Below are positions 55,100 to 64,000 of a DNA stretch of 64,000 nucleotides, in pieces. Source of the DNA: Lindgomyces ingoldianus (lineage: Eukaryota > Ascomycota > Dothideomycetes > Pleosporales > Lindgomycetaceae); NCBI RefSeq assembly GCF_010093535.1, contig NW_022985208.1:312953-376952 (forward strand). The letters run 5' to 3'. The notes under the pieces are model-generated. The model was given only the letters and a program-made list of their open reading frames with translations, was not told the DNA's origin and searched no databases. Each line of letters begins with the position of its first letter. The first letter of the stretch is position 1. Made by a program: the position numbers and the translations under genes.

Positions 55100-56398
55100 C
55101 TTGACGACTCTGCCCTACAGAGAGAAGAAAGGAAAGGATAATTTTGAACAAGTAATGGGTGTAGAGCTGAGTAGTAACGAGGGGAGAATTAAGGTGCTTA
55201 TAATCTTATTTCTCCGACAAGAGGCAGATGCGAGGAAGGAAAGGGAGTCTTCCTGACAGGGCTCCACGTTTAAATTAGCGTGCACAAGCGGCTGCATCGC
55301 ACGAGCAAGGGAAGGGCATACGGGACCGTGTACTCAAACATTGAGCTGGCCAAGGCGTTCTGGAAGAGTTGTGCAGAGACGCGCTTGCGAAAGGGCGGGA
55401 GTGAAGTATTGGAGCCAGGGGAGTATCAAAACCAGTTCGGGGGAAGCCACTAAAGTAGCGCGTTGCGGTACGGAAGGGATCATTTTAGCACGGGGAAGAT
55501 GAACGTGCGGGGGCATAGTGGCAATGTGCTCTGTATCTCATTCCATACGACCCTCGTAGAAACACTTTTGCCGACAAAATATGACTTCTTTTCATATCTG
55601 CAGGGCCGAAAATGGATTGTCCGGGGGAGGGACGGTCCTGGTCGAAAGACGCATAACGAGTCAGGCTCAGGTCATTATGGTGAAGGAATATCGCCCCAAA
55701 ATACCCCCAAGAATGCCGGAAACAGCTGGGTTCACCGATGGATGCGTCGAGGGGTTGACGATATCCAAGGCTGTGGAGAGACGGACGAGGCGAGACGACG
55801 ACTGCGTCTCACCGTTTGCTGAGTCTTCTGATCGTGGCCTGCCGCTATCGCTGGCCCACGTGAAGAGCGCAGCTCGCGCTTGAGGAGGCGTCTAGGGTCC
55901 ATTTCAAAGGCCAATTGTCGTGAGAGGCTTGGGGAGATGCCGTAGCCGACGCCGTATTTACATCCAGCATTGTGGTTCCCCGGGGACAGACCGGCACTTT
56001 CAAAAGTTTAATGCTCAGACGCCCCATTGTCATGTCTGTGCATCTTACGAATGACGAGAGATTGTGGGACAGGATCAAGCTTCGCAAACGAAGTGACTGG
56101 CGTGTCCTTTGGCCCGAGCGGCAACATGTTGTTACGTTGATTAAGCGCAGATGACAGGCAATTAGTCTATTTTGGTCCTAGCGCCTCGGCATGTGCGCAA
56201 TCACGCTTCATGCATCACTACTCCTTCGCTGCCAGGTTCTCTTCCAAGTAATTGGGACCGCCTATCTTTCTCATTTTAGACCTGTCTGAAACGACACATC
56301 AAGCGTTTCTGAGCGCCGTCTATTCAAGGAGAACCCATGGCATATCCTCAGGCAACGCATGTCCAATACCTGCACAATCGGACCACTTGCTTTCGGGT
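55100..56398. other. intergenic region
   Basis: Upstream of the MFS gene and downstream of the FAD monooxygenase. Short ORFs only; no family recognised. Confidence 0.5.
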
Positions 56399-57728
56399 TC
56401 ACAGTGACGGCCTTGCTCCGGGTTCGGCTCGTAGGGACTTGACCGTTTCGGCATACACGTCGTAGGCATGTTGCTGGCAGTCGAAGTTTAGGATCCAAGG
56501 CTCGCGCGGCAGTTTGACGGACTCTGGGTTCTTCTTGACCAAGTCAAAGTCGGCCTTATGCCAGTTGTCGCGATTCGTGACACCCGTCTGCTGAACCGCG
56601 TGGACACGGCCATATCGAATTTTTTCGTATGCACGAATGGCCTCTGGGACGTTGGATTTGCCGGCAAGTTCCAGACACACGGCTGCCGTCACACCATCCT
56701 CCATGGATTGTGAAGCTCCCTGAATCGACGTAGGAAGGAATGGGTGCGCTGCGTCTCCAATCAAGGCAATGCGAGCCTTAGGACTGATCCATGTAGGCAG
56801 AGGATCGCGAAACACCAGTTTCCAGTCCACGAGCTTCTCTTCGGGGGTTGCTCTGATGATGGCGTGCACAATGGGCGCCCATCCTTCCACAGCCTTGATG
56901 GCTTCTTCAACGTAGCCAGGAGCTGACCAACTCTCCTCAACATCCGCTTCATCCTGTTCAATGGGTCAACAATGCACTACAAAAGAGTGTGGAGGATGCA
57001 TGGAAACCCACCTTGTGCGTCAACACCCAGCTGCAAGCAGTTCCCTCTTGCAATGTCGCAACTAAGAAGTGCACATCTGGACCCAGCCATCCAGCGTGGT
57101 GATCAATCTTCGGATCTGCCAGCCAAGCCGTCAACGGGTTCTCTTTGAGCTTCTCAGTGCCCATCCAAGACCTGTACACCGCATAACCCGAAGACTTGGG
57201 TTTGTCCTCAAATCCAAGCACAATAGTTCGAGCAGTTGATCGAACTCCATCTCCAGCCAGAATGACATCTGCGCTGACTTTTTCTCCATTAACAACAACG
57301 CCAGCTCCCGTGTCCGTTTCGAAGTACTCAGAGACCTTCATTCCTAGCCTAATATCTACGCCAATACTGATGGCATGATTCCACACTATCTCGTGAATCT
57401 CGCCCCGGTGGCCATTAAACCGTTTGCCCCAGACTTCTTCGGCGTCCCAAGTCTGGCGACAGAGGAATTCATTGTCGTACGCGTAGAAGTCGAGCCCACC
57501 GCTGTGATGACAGATGGGATCCAAAGCGTCTTCAACTCCTGGCCATCGCCTGAAGATTCGTCCCGAGTTCGAACCAAAGGATATGATGTCTCCTAGCTGC
57601 CTCCGGTCTTTACTTCCTTCAAGCAAGATAACCCTAGCCCCTCTTCTTCGACACTCGATTGCTGCAGTGAGACCTGCGAACCCAGCGCCGACGATGAGAA
57701 CCTCAAGTCCTGCACAAGGTTTGGCCAT
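56399..57728 (-). CDS. FAD-dependent monooxygenase, salicylate hydroxylase-like (group A)
   Basis: NAD(P)H-dependent aromatic-ring or polyketide hydroxylase. Exons 57728-57012 and 56953-56399 give 423 aa; the 58-nt intron joins VLTHK to DEADVEESW. Seen: VLIVGAGFAGLTAAIECRRRG with GxGxxG at 14-19, the Glu ending strand 2 (LLEGS), LAGDGVRS near 158-165 (DG motif contacting both FAD and NADPH), and IALIGDAAHPFLP near 300-312 (GD motif). The length is near the usual 420-450 aa. There is no C-terminal membrane helix, so it is probably soluble. The start is the ATG in GCCATGGCC context. It lies head-to-head with the P450 across 0.85 kb, which suggests co-regulated oxidation steps. Confidence 0.92.
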
Positions 57729-58574
57729 GGCTGCGAATTAGGACGACGGATGAGAGGCTCAAAGAACACAATTAGAACTACAAATGACGGCGTAGTGAGT
57801 TAAGAATATCCAGAACCTGTTATGATAGCCTTGCGCTAATATTGCATCGATAATTAGAGAAGACAGGGGTAAGTGCACAGGTCGACAGGTCGATAATGGC
57901 CTTAGGAGTGCAGGAAGCAGACACAAAGCCGTGCAGCCTGCAGTATCTGTTTCCTAAAGGCTGAAACCATTTTATATGCAACCATCCTTCACATCAATAA
58001 ATGCCGCAGGATTCCACAGTCTTGTGCTCTTAACGGTCGGTTGTCTAGTGTGGAGCTTCTCCAAAGTCCACAACCCCATCCCCCAGATCGAACCCCGCAA
58101 ACTGCCGGCGGACTCGGCGACCATCGCGCCGAGGGAGCAGCCACCACGGGGGAGGGAGCGGTCGCGGCCACCATGGGCGCACCATGACGAGGGAGGTACA
58201 TCGAGAAGTCGGAGCATCGATGGAGAAGCAGCGTCGATGGACATAATGTGAGATATGAGATATTCTCCTCAACTTTGATAAAATGATGCGGTGATATAGG
58301 AGTAAAACTGTTCCATTTCGCACGAAGCGGGATACCGAGGCGCTGACGAGAACGTGCCACAACCCCCACATGTCTGTCGTGGTGGAAGAGCGGACAAGAC
58401 CGCCGAAGACAGGCGGAATACTGTCCGTGGACACAACTGCCGAAAATCTGGTGTCGCTTGCTGAAGCCTGCTGCATCGTCGTACCTCGAGGCACGTTTTG
58501 TCAACCATGGGAGCCTTCCTCTCCCAACGCACTGGTATCGTACGACACCTGCTCCCAGAGCGATATTAAATAAA
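57729..58574. other. divergent promoter between FAD monooxygenase and P450
   Basis: Contains overlapping ORFs on both strands (for example 57989-58597 minus) with no conserved features; most likely a shared promoter and leader. Confidence 0.5.
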
Positions 58575-60194
58575 ATGGCACTCGAATCAATCTTCACCTC
58601 GTTTCCAACCTACGTGTGGCTTTCGCTCCTGCTCGCTGTCCCAGCTCTCACACTACTCCACGATGTCTGGCTATGGCTGAGAATGCCTCCAGGGCCGACC
58701 CCGCTACCGTTCGTTGGGAACAACCTTCAGCTGCCAAAGTCACAACCATGGATACAGTTCCAGAAGTGGTCCAAGGTGTACGGGCCAATATTCACCGTGT
58801 GGATCGGGAGGAAGCCGACCGTGGTGCTCTCAGATCCTGTCATTGCGGCAGATCTGTTGGAGAAGAGGAGTAATAAGTATTCCTCAAGACCGCGGATGGT
58901 GGCAATGGGAGAGATCCTGTGGGATGGCGCCAGCGTGCTCGTCCAGCCATACGGCAAGGAGTGGAGCATTAGGAGGAGGCTTCTCCACCAAGCCCTGACT
59001 CCAAAGGCTCTGAGGCTCTACAAGCCAGTGCAAACGGCCGAGGCCTCCCGGTTATGCTATCAATTGCTTCAAACACCCCTGAATTGGGAGAAGCTGCTGG
59101 AGAGGTTCACGTCGAGCATCGTTTTCTCCGTCGCATACGGCCACCGCATTGATTCTCTCAACGCTCAAGTCATCCGCCAAAGATTCGACTTTATGCACTA
59201 CTCTGCATCCCTCAATGTACCTGGAAAATATGCCGTGGAATCATTCCCCTTTCTGAAGCATATCCCGGATGTTCTCGCTCCTTGGAAAGCCGAAATTAAA
59301 GCGCATGGGAGAAGAGAGGCTGAAGCCAACATGGCCCTGGTTAACGTCGTCCGATCAGATCTTGCTAGGGCTAAGATTCAAGGCGTCGACATCCCAGACT
59401 CTCTTTGCAAGCTCTTACTGGAATTGAGGGAGAAAGAACACATCCCATTATCCGATCGCGACTTCTCCTTCATCCCGGCCTCCCTTTTCGGCGCAGGATC
59501 TGACACCACGGCATCAACACTCTGCACCGCATTTCTAGCTTTGGTCACCCATCCTGTGACCCTACGCGCCGCACATGAAGAATTAGATGCCGTCATTGGA
59601 CCATCGCGAACGCCAACTTTCGACGATGAATCCCGCCTGCCGTACATCCGGGCCCTAGTCAAAGAAGTCCTTCGCTGGCGCCCTGTAGCGGTCCTCGGCG
59701 GGACGCCGCATGCCTCAACTGAAGAGGACTTCTACGAAGGCTACTACATCCCCGCAGGCACTACCATTCTTGGAAACTCTTGGGCTATCAACCTAAACGA
59801 AGAATACTACCCGAACCCGCACCAATTTAACCCAACGCGCTTCCTTGACATCCCTGCCGAGAAAGCCAGCCTTCCCAACCTGCACTCCGGAAAACCTCAC
59901 CCAGCAAGATCAGGTCATTCATCATTTGGGTGGGGCCGGAGGATTTGTCCTGGAGCTGATCTAGCTGCCAATACTTTATTTGTTGCCGTCGCGAAGATCC
60001 TTTGGGGTTTCGATATCCTGCCCATCAAAGGTGTAAGATATGACACTTTTGCTTATACAGATGGCTTTAATATTCGACCGAGGAAGTTTGAATGCGAGAT
60101 TAGAGCCCGGAGCGAGGCGCATAGGGAAATTTTGGAACGCGAGCAAAGAGATGCGGAACACGTACTGGAGGTGTATGGACCATTTGTAGAGTAG
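58575..60194 (+). CDS. cytochrome P450 monooxygenase
   Basis: ER-anchored haem monooxygenase, 539 aa, single exon. Seen: N-terminal membrane helix (about 10-30) followed by the proline hinge PPGPTPLPFVGN; WSIRRRLLHQAL in helix C; I-helix oxygen-activation motif GAGSDTTAS near 306-314; the ExxR of helix K (EVLR, 364-367); NPTRF aromatic/PERF region; and the haem loop FGWGRRICPG with the ligand Cys at about 458. The WIQFQKWSKVYGPIFTVW block resembles the CYP2-like fungal clan that includes the aflatoxin OrdA type. The frame is open upstream to an ATG at 58458, but MALESIFTSFPTYV at 58575 starts directly before the anchor and is preferred. Partner of the divergent FAD monooxygenase. Confidence 0.94.
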   Translation: MALESIFTSFPTYVWLSLLLAVPALTLLHDVWLWLRMPPGPTPLPFVGNNLQLPKSQPWIQFQKWSKVYGPIFTVWIGRKPTVVLSDPVIAADLLEKRSNKYSSRPRMVAMGEILWDGASVLVQPYGKEWSIRRRLLHQALTPKALRLYKPVQTAEASRLCYQLLQTPLNWEKLLERFTSSIVFSVAYGHRIDSLNAQVIRQRFDFMHYSASLNVPGKYAVESFPFLKHIPDVLAPWKAEIKAHGRREAEANMALVNVVRSDLARAKIQGVDIPDSLCKLLLELREKEHIPLSDRDFSFIPASLFGAGSDTTASTLCTAFLALVTHPVTLRAAHEELDAVIGPSRTPTFDDESRLPYIRALVKEVLRWRPVAVLGGTPHASTEEDFYEGYYIPAGTTILGNSWAINLNEEYYPNPHQFNPTRFLDIPAEKASLPNLHSGKPHPARSGHSSFGWGRRICPGADLAANTLFVAVAKILWGFDILPIKGVRYDTFAYTDGFNIRPRKFECEIRARSEAHREILEREQRDAEHVLEVYGPFVE

Positions 60195-60766
60195 GTAAGA
60201 GATAAATTTCGTTAGCACGAACGAGTGCCTTAGATAGCTAATCTCTACGGAGCATAGACAAGATTTGATCGGCTAGGAAGAATTGATACTACTTATGTCC
60301 AGCCTGCAGCTCCGCATCGTGACTCCTTTCGTTGCTACGCAGGAATAGTTATTAATTCTGCTCACGTCGTAGCAACAATGCGAGATAATAGCCCGGAAAT
60401 CCCTGGGACTGAACGTATCCTAGGGGCCTCGAGGTTGGCTTTGTGGATCGAACACTTCAAGTTCTAGGGCCAGCTCCAATGGAGACCGTGGAAGGGTTCT
60501 ATCAGTTGTAAATGCAGCCATATTCGCAGTAATGGACAAGATACGTACTCACGAAGGAAAGACCACTCACTCATTGCCGCCAGTATATTGATGCAAAAGT
60601 AGTTCAGCTTTATCAGATATGGGAGGAGATGGAGAAGGTGAGCCATGGGAGATACATTTGACGTTTATTTATTCATCGCCGTATCAAACCCTGTACTCCC
60701 CCAATATTCTCCTCTGTTTTCTCGACACGTCCATTGCTCTATTCATTCGCTACTTTTCTCATGCCC
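60195..60766. other. intergenic between convergent genes
   Basis: 3' flanks of the P450 and the GNAT-like gene. No gene supported. Confidence 0.5.
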
Positions 60767-61627
60767 CTACGCCTCTGGTTTCAGATCCACATAGACTTTG
60801 GTAATGACTTGATCTGCGGGTTCAAAGGCCTTCTTCCCCTCCTCATTTGTCCACGTCTTCGTGTCGAATTTTGACACAATAGTGCCTTTGTAAGGTTTCT
60901 CCGGGTTAGCCCAGGTATAGCTAACTTTATCGTGCACGCATTCAATCTGAATGCCCCTCCAGCCCCTCACATCTGCCTCTCTCATTAACCATCGCGCAAG
61001 GCCAGACATTAATTTCTCTCCTTCATACTCCCTCCGCGTGCTGGTCGCGTTGCGGAACAGAACTTCATTATGCGCTTTCGCTTGCCAGGATGCAGGATCC
61101 CGCGAGTCGAGTTCAGCGAGGATATGGTATATCAGGCCGAAGTGTGGAAGACAGGCTAGCAAGGGACCCATTTTATCGAAATCAAGCGGATCGGAAGAGT
61201 CGTAACTTAACGCCACGGATACTAGCGGGAAGTCCATTTGCTCCGCCAGTCTGAGACTCTCTGCTTCCAGACCCTGAGTCTCTTCAACGCTTTTCTCATT
61301 GTCGTCCCAGTACAACTTCCCACCCACCTCCTCACTCTCAGGTCGCTTAAACACATATTCGTCATCGAAGACGCCGAAGCTCATGCCCGACGTGATCTGG
61401 TGGTCCACGAGATAGCTTGCTGCGGCGAGCGATTTGTGCACATTTTCGGTGATGTTTTTAGGGTAGAGGACGGGCCAGACAGGGGAGTGGAAGAGATTGG
61501 AATGGATTATGATAGCGGCAGCCCAAGGGCCGTGCTTGGGTTCGAGTTTACGGATTGAATAACGAGATTTGAGGGAGGAAGGGTTCGAGGGGGTAGGAAC
61601 TTTGGTGTTGGTGTTTGGGACAGTCAT
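60767..61627 (-). CDS. GNAT-like acyltransferase-fold protein, function unknown
   Basis: 286 aa, single exon. Seen: SRYSIRKLEPKHGPWAAAIIIHSNLFHSPVW at about 20-50, a pattern shared with fungal GNAT-type proteins; a central segment on SVALSYDSSDPLDFDKM; and LMSGLARWLMREADVRGWRGIQIE near 205-230, which resembles the acyl-CoA-binding helix followed by the central strand. The canonical Q/R-x-x-G-x-G/A pyrophosphate loop is not evident, so catalytic activity is uncertain. A hydrophilic Ser/Thr/Pro N-terminus precedes the domain. It may be unrelated to the neighbouring oxidation genes. Confidence 0.68.
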   Translation of the reverse strand: MTVPNTNTKVPTPSNPSSLKSRYSIRKLEPKHGPWAAAIIIHSNLFHSPVWPVLYPKNITENVHKSLAAASYLVDHQITSGMSFGVFDDEYVFKRPESEEVGGKLYWDDNEKSVEETQGLEAESLRLAEQMDFPLVSVALSYDSSDPLDFDKMGPLLACLPHFGLIYHILAELDSRDPASWQAKAHNEVLFRNATSTRREYEGEKLMSGLARWLMREADVRGWRGIQIECVHDKVSYTWANPEKPYKGTIVSKFDTKTWTNEEGKKAFEPADQVITKVYVDLKPEA

Positions 61628-62870
61628 TGTGAGGTTGGGTCTCTGCGAGAGTTTGTACGAAACTCTGGCTGCTGGTAGGGGTGATGTCGTGAATTTCGGG
61701 GAGAGTAAAATGAGACTGCACGAGACAAGCTGCTGTACCTCGTGAAATTAAACTCGAAGGCGGAGTGAATATTATCTAAGTCTCCGCGCATGAACAGCGT
61801 GCTCTTGTATGGGCTCGGGAAACTCAATATATCCAAGCACAGGCCGCGAAATAAGCAGTAGAACGGGAGGTCGATATCAAGGTGAAGGTATGTGTCTGTG
61901 CGCTGGTCTACTTTCGCTTTGCTTTAGAGTGAGCAGATCCGGAAGTTGCGGTGAAAAGAGCTCCGAACCTCAAAGAATCTGGAGGGAAAGAAGCCCACAA
62001 TTCTGCGAGTTCTCACTGTGCACTTTATACTGGAAACAACCTCGTAATTAGAGAGCCTTTCCGGAGCTGCGGGGCGCGCATAAGCATATATATTGCATTT
62101 ATGCAAGTAAGATGGCGTAGGTGGAAGTAACACCGCGCCGCACTGAGCACACCTCGCTGTTCGACCCTCGGATAATATACATCGGAAACTAATGTAACTA
62201 TACCTAGGCAAGCCATTGGTTGATTATCAGACTCCAGGCCAAAATATTGGTTCTTTTCGCAGAATCCTAGTTCCACTCTCCCTCATTGGCTCTGTTACAT
62301 GAAGGAACCTCATCGCAATCGACATCCTACTGAAAGAGACTCGTGGACAACACGAGGAAGAGGCTGGGCAGCCATTTGGGCAGCCATTTCATACAATGTC
62401 TAAGACACGATCCACTTAAATGTTTGTATAGCCCAGGATTACATTCTGCTGCGAAGAGTTTGTTTAGCGCTGACATCGCGACGAGAGATCTTGAGGGTAG
62501 CTATACACCTTTCGCAGGCGATGCTTGGATGGAGAGCATTTGGAGTGCACAGAGGCAAGGAACAATTTCTAGTTGCAAAGACTTATGTTATGCATGAATT
62601 CTAGGAGTTCCCGCTAGTATACAAACCAATGCGAGTCCAGGCTTGCCCAACCTGACCCACCTTTTGAAATTTGGACAGGAGCGTCAAAGGCCATTAAAAC
62701 AATACAATCGTCGAAAACGCTGCAATAGGACCAGCCGCAACCCTCCCAAAACCCCCTGGAAAAGAAGCCTCAAACACCCTCAGAATGCTTTCAATGAAAG
62801 TTGAAATAAAACGAACCGAGGATATGAGAGATTCCAATAATACAGTCTCAGTGAGAGAGTGGGGCTTTCC
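61628..62870. other. intergenic region
   Basis: Upstream of the GNAT-like gene and 3' flank of acetyl-CoA carboxylase. A perfect direct repeat of CAGCCATTTGG-type sequence occurs at about 62368-62390. No gene supported. Confidence 0.5.
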
Positions 62871-64000
62871 TTACGCCGTGCTCAACATCCTTAGTACTTC
62901 TTCCTTCTCGCTCGTTGGCAATGTAGCCAACATCTGCACCACACCCTTTAGACCACCTTCCCTATCCTTCCTGATCAACTGAGCGACCTCCATTGCAATT
63001 CCCTCTCTCTTCAATTGTTCCACCTTATCATGCACACCCTTTCTATTCTCTTCATACCAAACCGCAACGCTCATGTCGTCCTGCTCAAACTTGGGAATGT
63101 TTGACCATGCCTTGAGCATCTCTAAGCCTCGCGTGCGGGTAATAGGATCGGCCTTGGCTACGTCAGCCGCAGGTGCAGCCGCAGCCGCCATCTTCTTAAG
63201 AATGTACTCTTCGTTGAGTCTACGGCGTAGACGCCAGTAGAAGAAGCGGCGGGCGTTCTGCCAGCGGAGGGATTGACGGATGACACCCTTGGCTTGCATG
63301 CGTCCGGAGCGGTCGTGAAGGTCAGCGAATTGTAGAGAGATCTGGCCGTAGATGGGGAGAAGTCTTTGTTCACGCTCATTCATCTTGACCTTGATGCCCT
63401 TGAGCTCGTCTTGCGGTGTGGATGGATCGTTTAATCTGCGCCTCAAGTCGCCATAAGTTTGGTCAAGGCGGGCCATACTCTCGAGTTGGCGGTCTCGGCG
63501 GTATTTGATGCCCACGATACCTTCAGGCTCGAGAACACCACCACGAGAGTCTTCATCGGCGTACATTTCCATGAATTGCGCGTTGATGGTTGGGTCAACT
63601 ACGACCCAAGATCCACCACGAAGCTCCCCGAGCGGAGGAATGTAGACGAAGATGGGCTGCTCATACTTGACGAGGGCGTCGACGATGTAAGAGCCATACT
63701 TGAGAACTTCGTTGTACATGTCACGCTGGCCACCAGAGAAACCACGCCAGTTGGCGAGGATCATCAATGGTAATTGCTCGCCATTGTTGAAGTCCTTGAT
63801 AGCTTGGGCGGTCTTGAAGGCAGAGTTGGGGTACCAGACTCCACCGGCCTCTGATGTAACTTGCTCGATGGAATCGGGGTTGGCAGGGTCTGCTGGTGTG
63901 ACGTTCTCGACTGATCGAGTCTCAACGCCAATGACACCAACTGGAATACCTCCGAGGCGGGCCCGACCGATGACAACAGTCTTAGCCCAGCCACCGAGGG
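62871..64000 (-). CDS. ACC1: acetyl-CoA carboxylase, C-terminal carboxyltransferase part (5' portion beyond window)
   Basis: Cytosolic multifunctional enzyme producing malonyl-CoA for fatty-acid synthesis. About 376 C-terminal residues of a roughly 2,280-residue protein are in the window. Seen: [28 protein letters not shown] at the right edge, [38 protein letters not shown], and [16 protein letters not shown], all hallmarks of the CT alpha subdomain that binds CoA. A basic region ([33 protein letters not shown]) follows, then a Lys/Glu-rich end at [20 protein letters not shown]. No intron is visible in this part. The start codon lies beyond 64000; the window begins inside a codon. Confidence 0.97.
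   Translation of the reverse strand, partial: LGGWAKTVVIGRARLGGIPVGVIGVETRSVENVTPADPANPDSIEQVTSEAGGVWYPNSAFKTAQAIKDFNNGEQLPLMILANWRGFSGGQRDMYNEVLKYGSYIVDALVKYEQPIFVYIPPLGELRGGSWVVVDPTINAQFMEMYADEDSRGGVLEPEGIVGIKYRRDRQLESMARLDQTYGDLRRRLNDPSTPQDELKGIKVKMNEREQRLLPIYGQISLQFADLHDRSGRMQAKGVIRQSLRWQNARRFFYWRLRRRLNEEYILKKMAAAAAPAADVAKADPITRTRGLEMLKAWSNIPKFEQDDMSVAVWYEENRKGVHDKVEQLKREGIAMEVAQLIRKDREGGLKGVVQMLATLPTSEKEEVLRMLSTA

Noticed and set aside
57989..58597. 202-codon minus-strand ORF between the FAD monooxygenase and P450
   Set aside because: Overlaps other ORFs in the divergent promoter and the P450 start, and has no conserved motif.

Overview
The window is nuclear DNA from a filamentous ascomycete (Pezizomycotina). 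Genes lie on both strands at about one per 2-3 kb. Most carry short introns (about 45-65 nt) with GT(A/G)NGT donors and YAG acceptors, and the proteins have fungal architectures: a Rom2-type RhoGEF, a DIP5-like permease, a BimA/Cdc27 APC subunit, a Scw1-like RRM protein, mS45 and a CYP monooxygenase. The class is not certain from sequence alone. No tRNA, rRNA, CRISPR array or intact transposon was recognised.

Layout. 1-4125 (-): Rho1 GEF cut by the left edge. 5299-7411 (+): decayed Baeyer-Villiger-type flavin monooxygenase. 8788-10740 (+): amino-acid permease. 12704-13270 (+): triple zinc-ribbon protein. 15094-16874 (+): MFS anion/allantoate permease. 17141-17875 (-): CCDC97-like protein. 18403-20154 (+): membrane-anchored spermidine-synthase-like protein. 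20507-21383 (-): SDR with a 70-nt G-run upstream. 22239-22754 (+): VOC protein. 22838-24138 (-): single-pass membrane protein. 26817-27694 (+): four-TM protein. 28153-29139 (+): lysophosphatidate acyltransferase. 29140-36848 is a 7.7-kb gene-poor stretch. 36849-38594 (+): Scw1-like RNA-binding protein. 39969-41370 (+): mitoribosomal mS45. 41505-42147 (-): SND2/TMEM208. 42803-45361 (+): Cdc27/APC3. 47791-48452 (+): second VOC protein. 48881-49918 (+): NADH-cytochrome b5 reductase with a GC-AG intron. 50063-60194 holds five metabolic genes: SDR (-), esterase (+), DHA1-type MFS (-), FAD monooxygenase (-) and P450 (+). 60767-61627 (-): GNAT-like protein. 62871-64000 (-): C-terminal end of acetyl-CoA carboxylase, cut by the right edge.

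Housekeeping blocks (the RhoGEF, 36.8-49.9 kb, and acetyl-CoA carboxylase) are interspersed with accessory metabolism. The most functionally suggestive neighbourhood is 50-60 kb, where oxidation enzymes, a hydrolase and an exporter sit together without a backbone synthase or transcription factor. No clearly new multi-gene system was found. The most notable oddities are the long G-run, the relic monooxygenase with unexplained inserts, the gene-poor GC-shifted stretch, a 9-nt initiating coding exon, a GC-AG intron and an intron whose retention would replace a protein's C-terminus. Gene models with introns were built by hand from splice signals and reading-frame continuity; all summed coding lengths are multiples of three unless noted.
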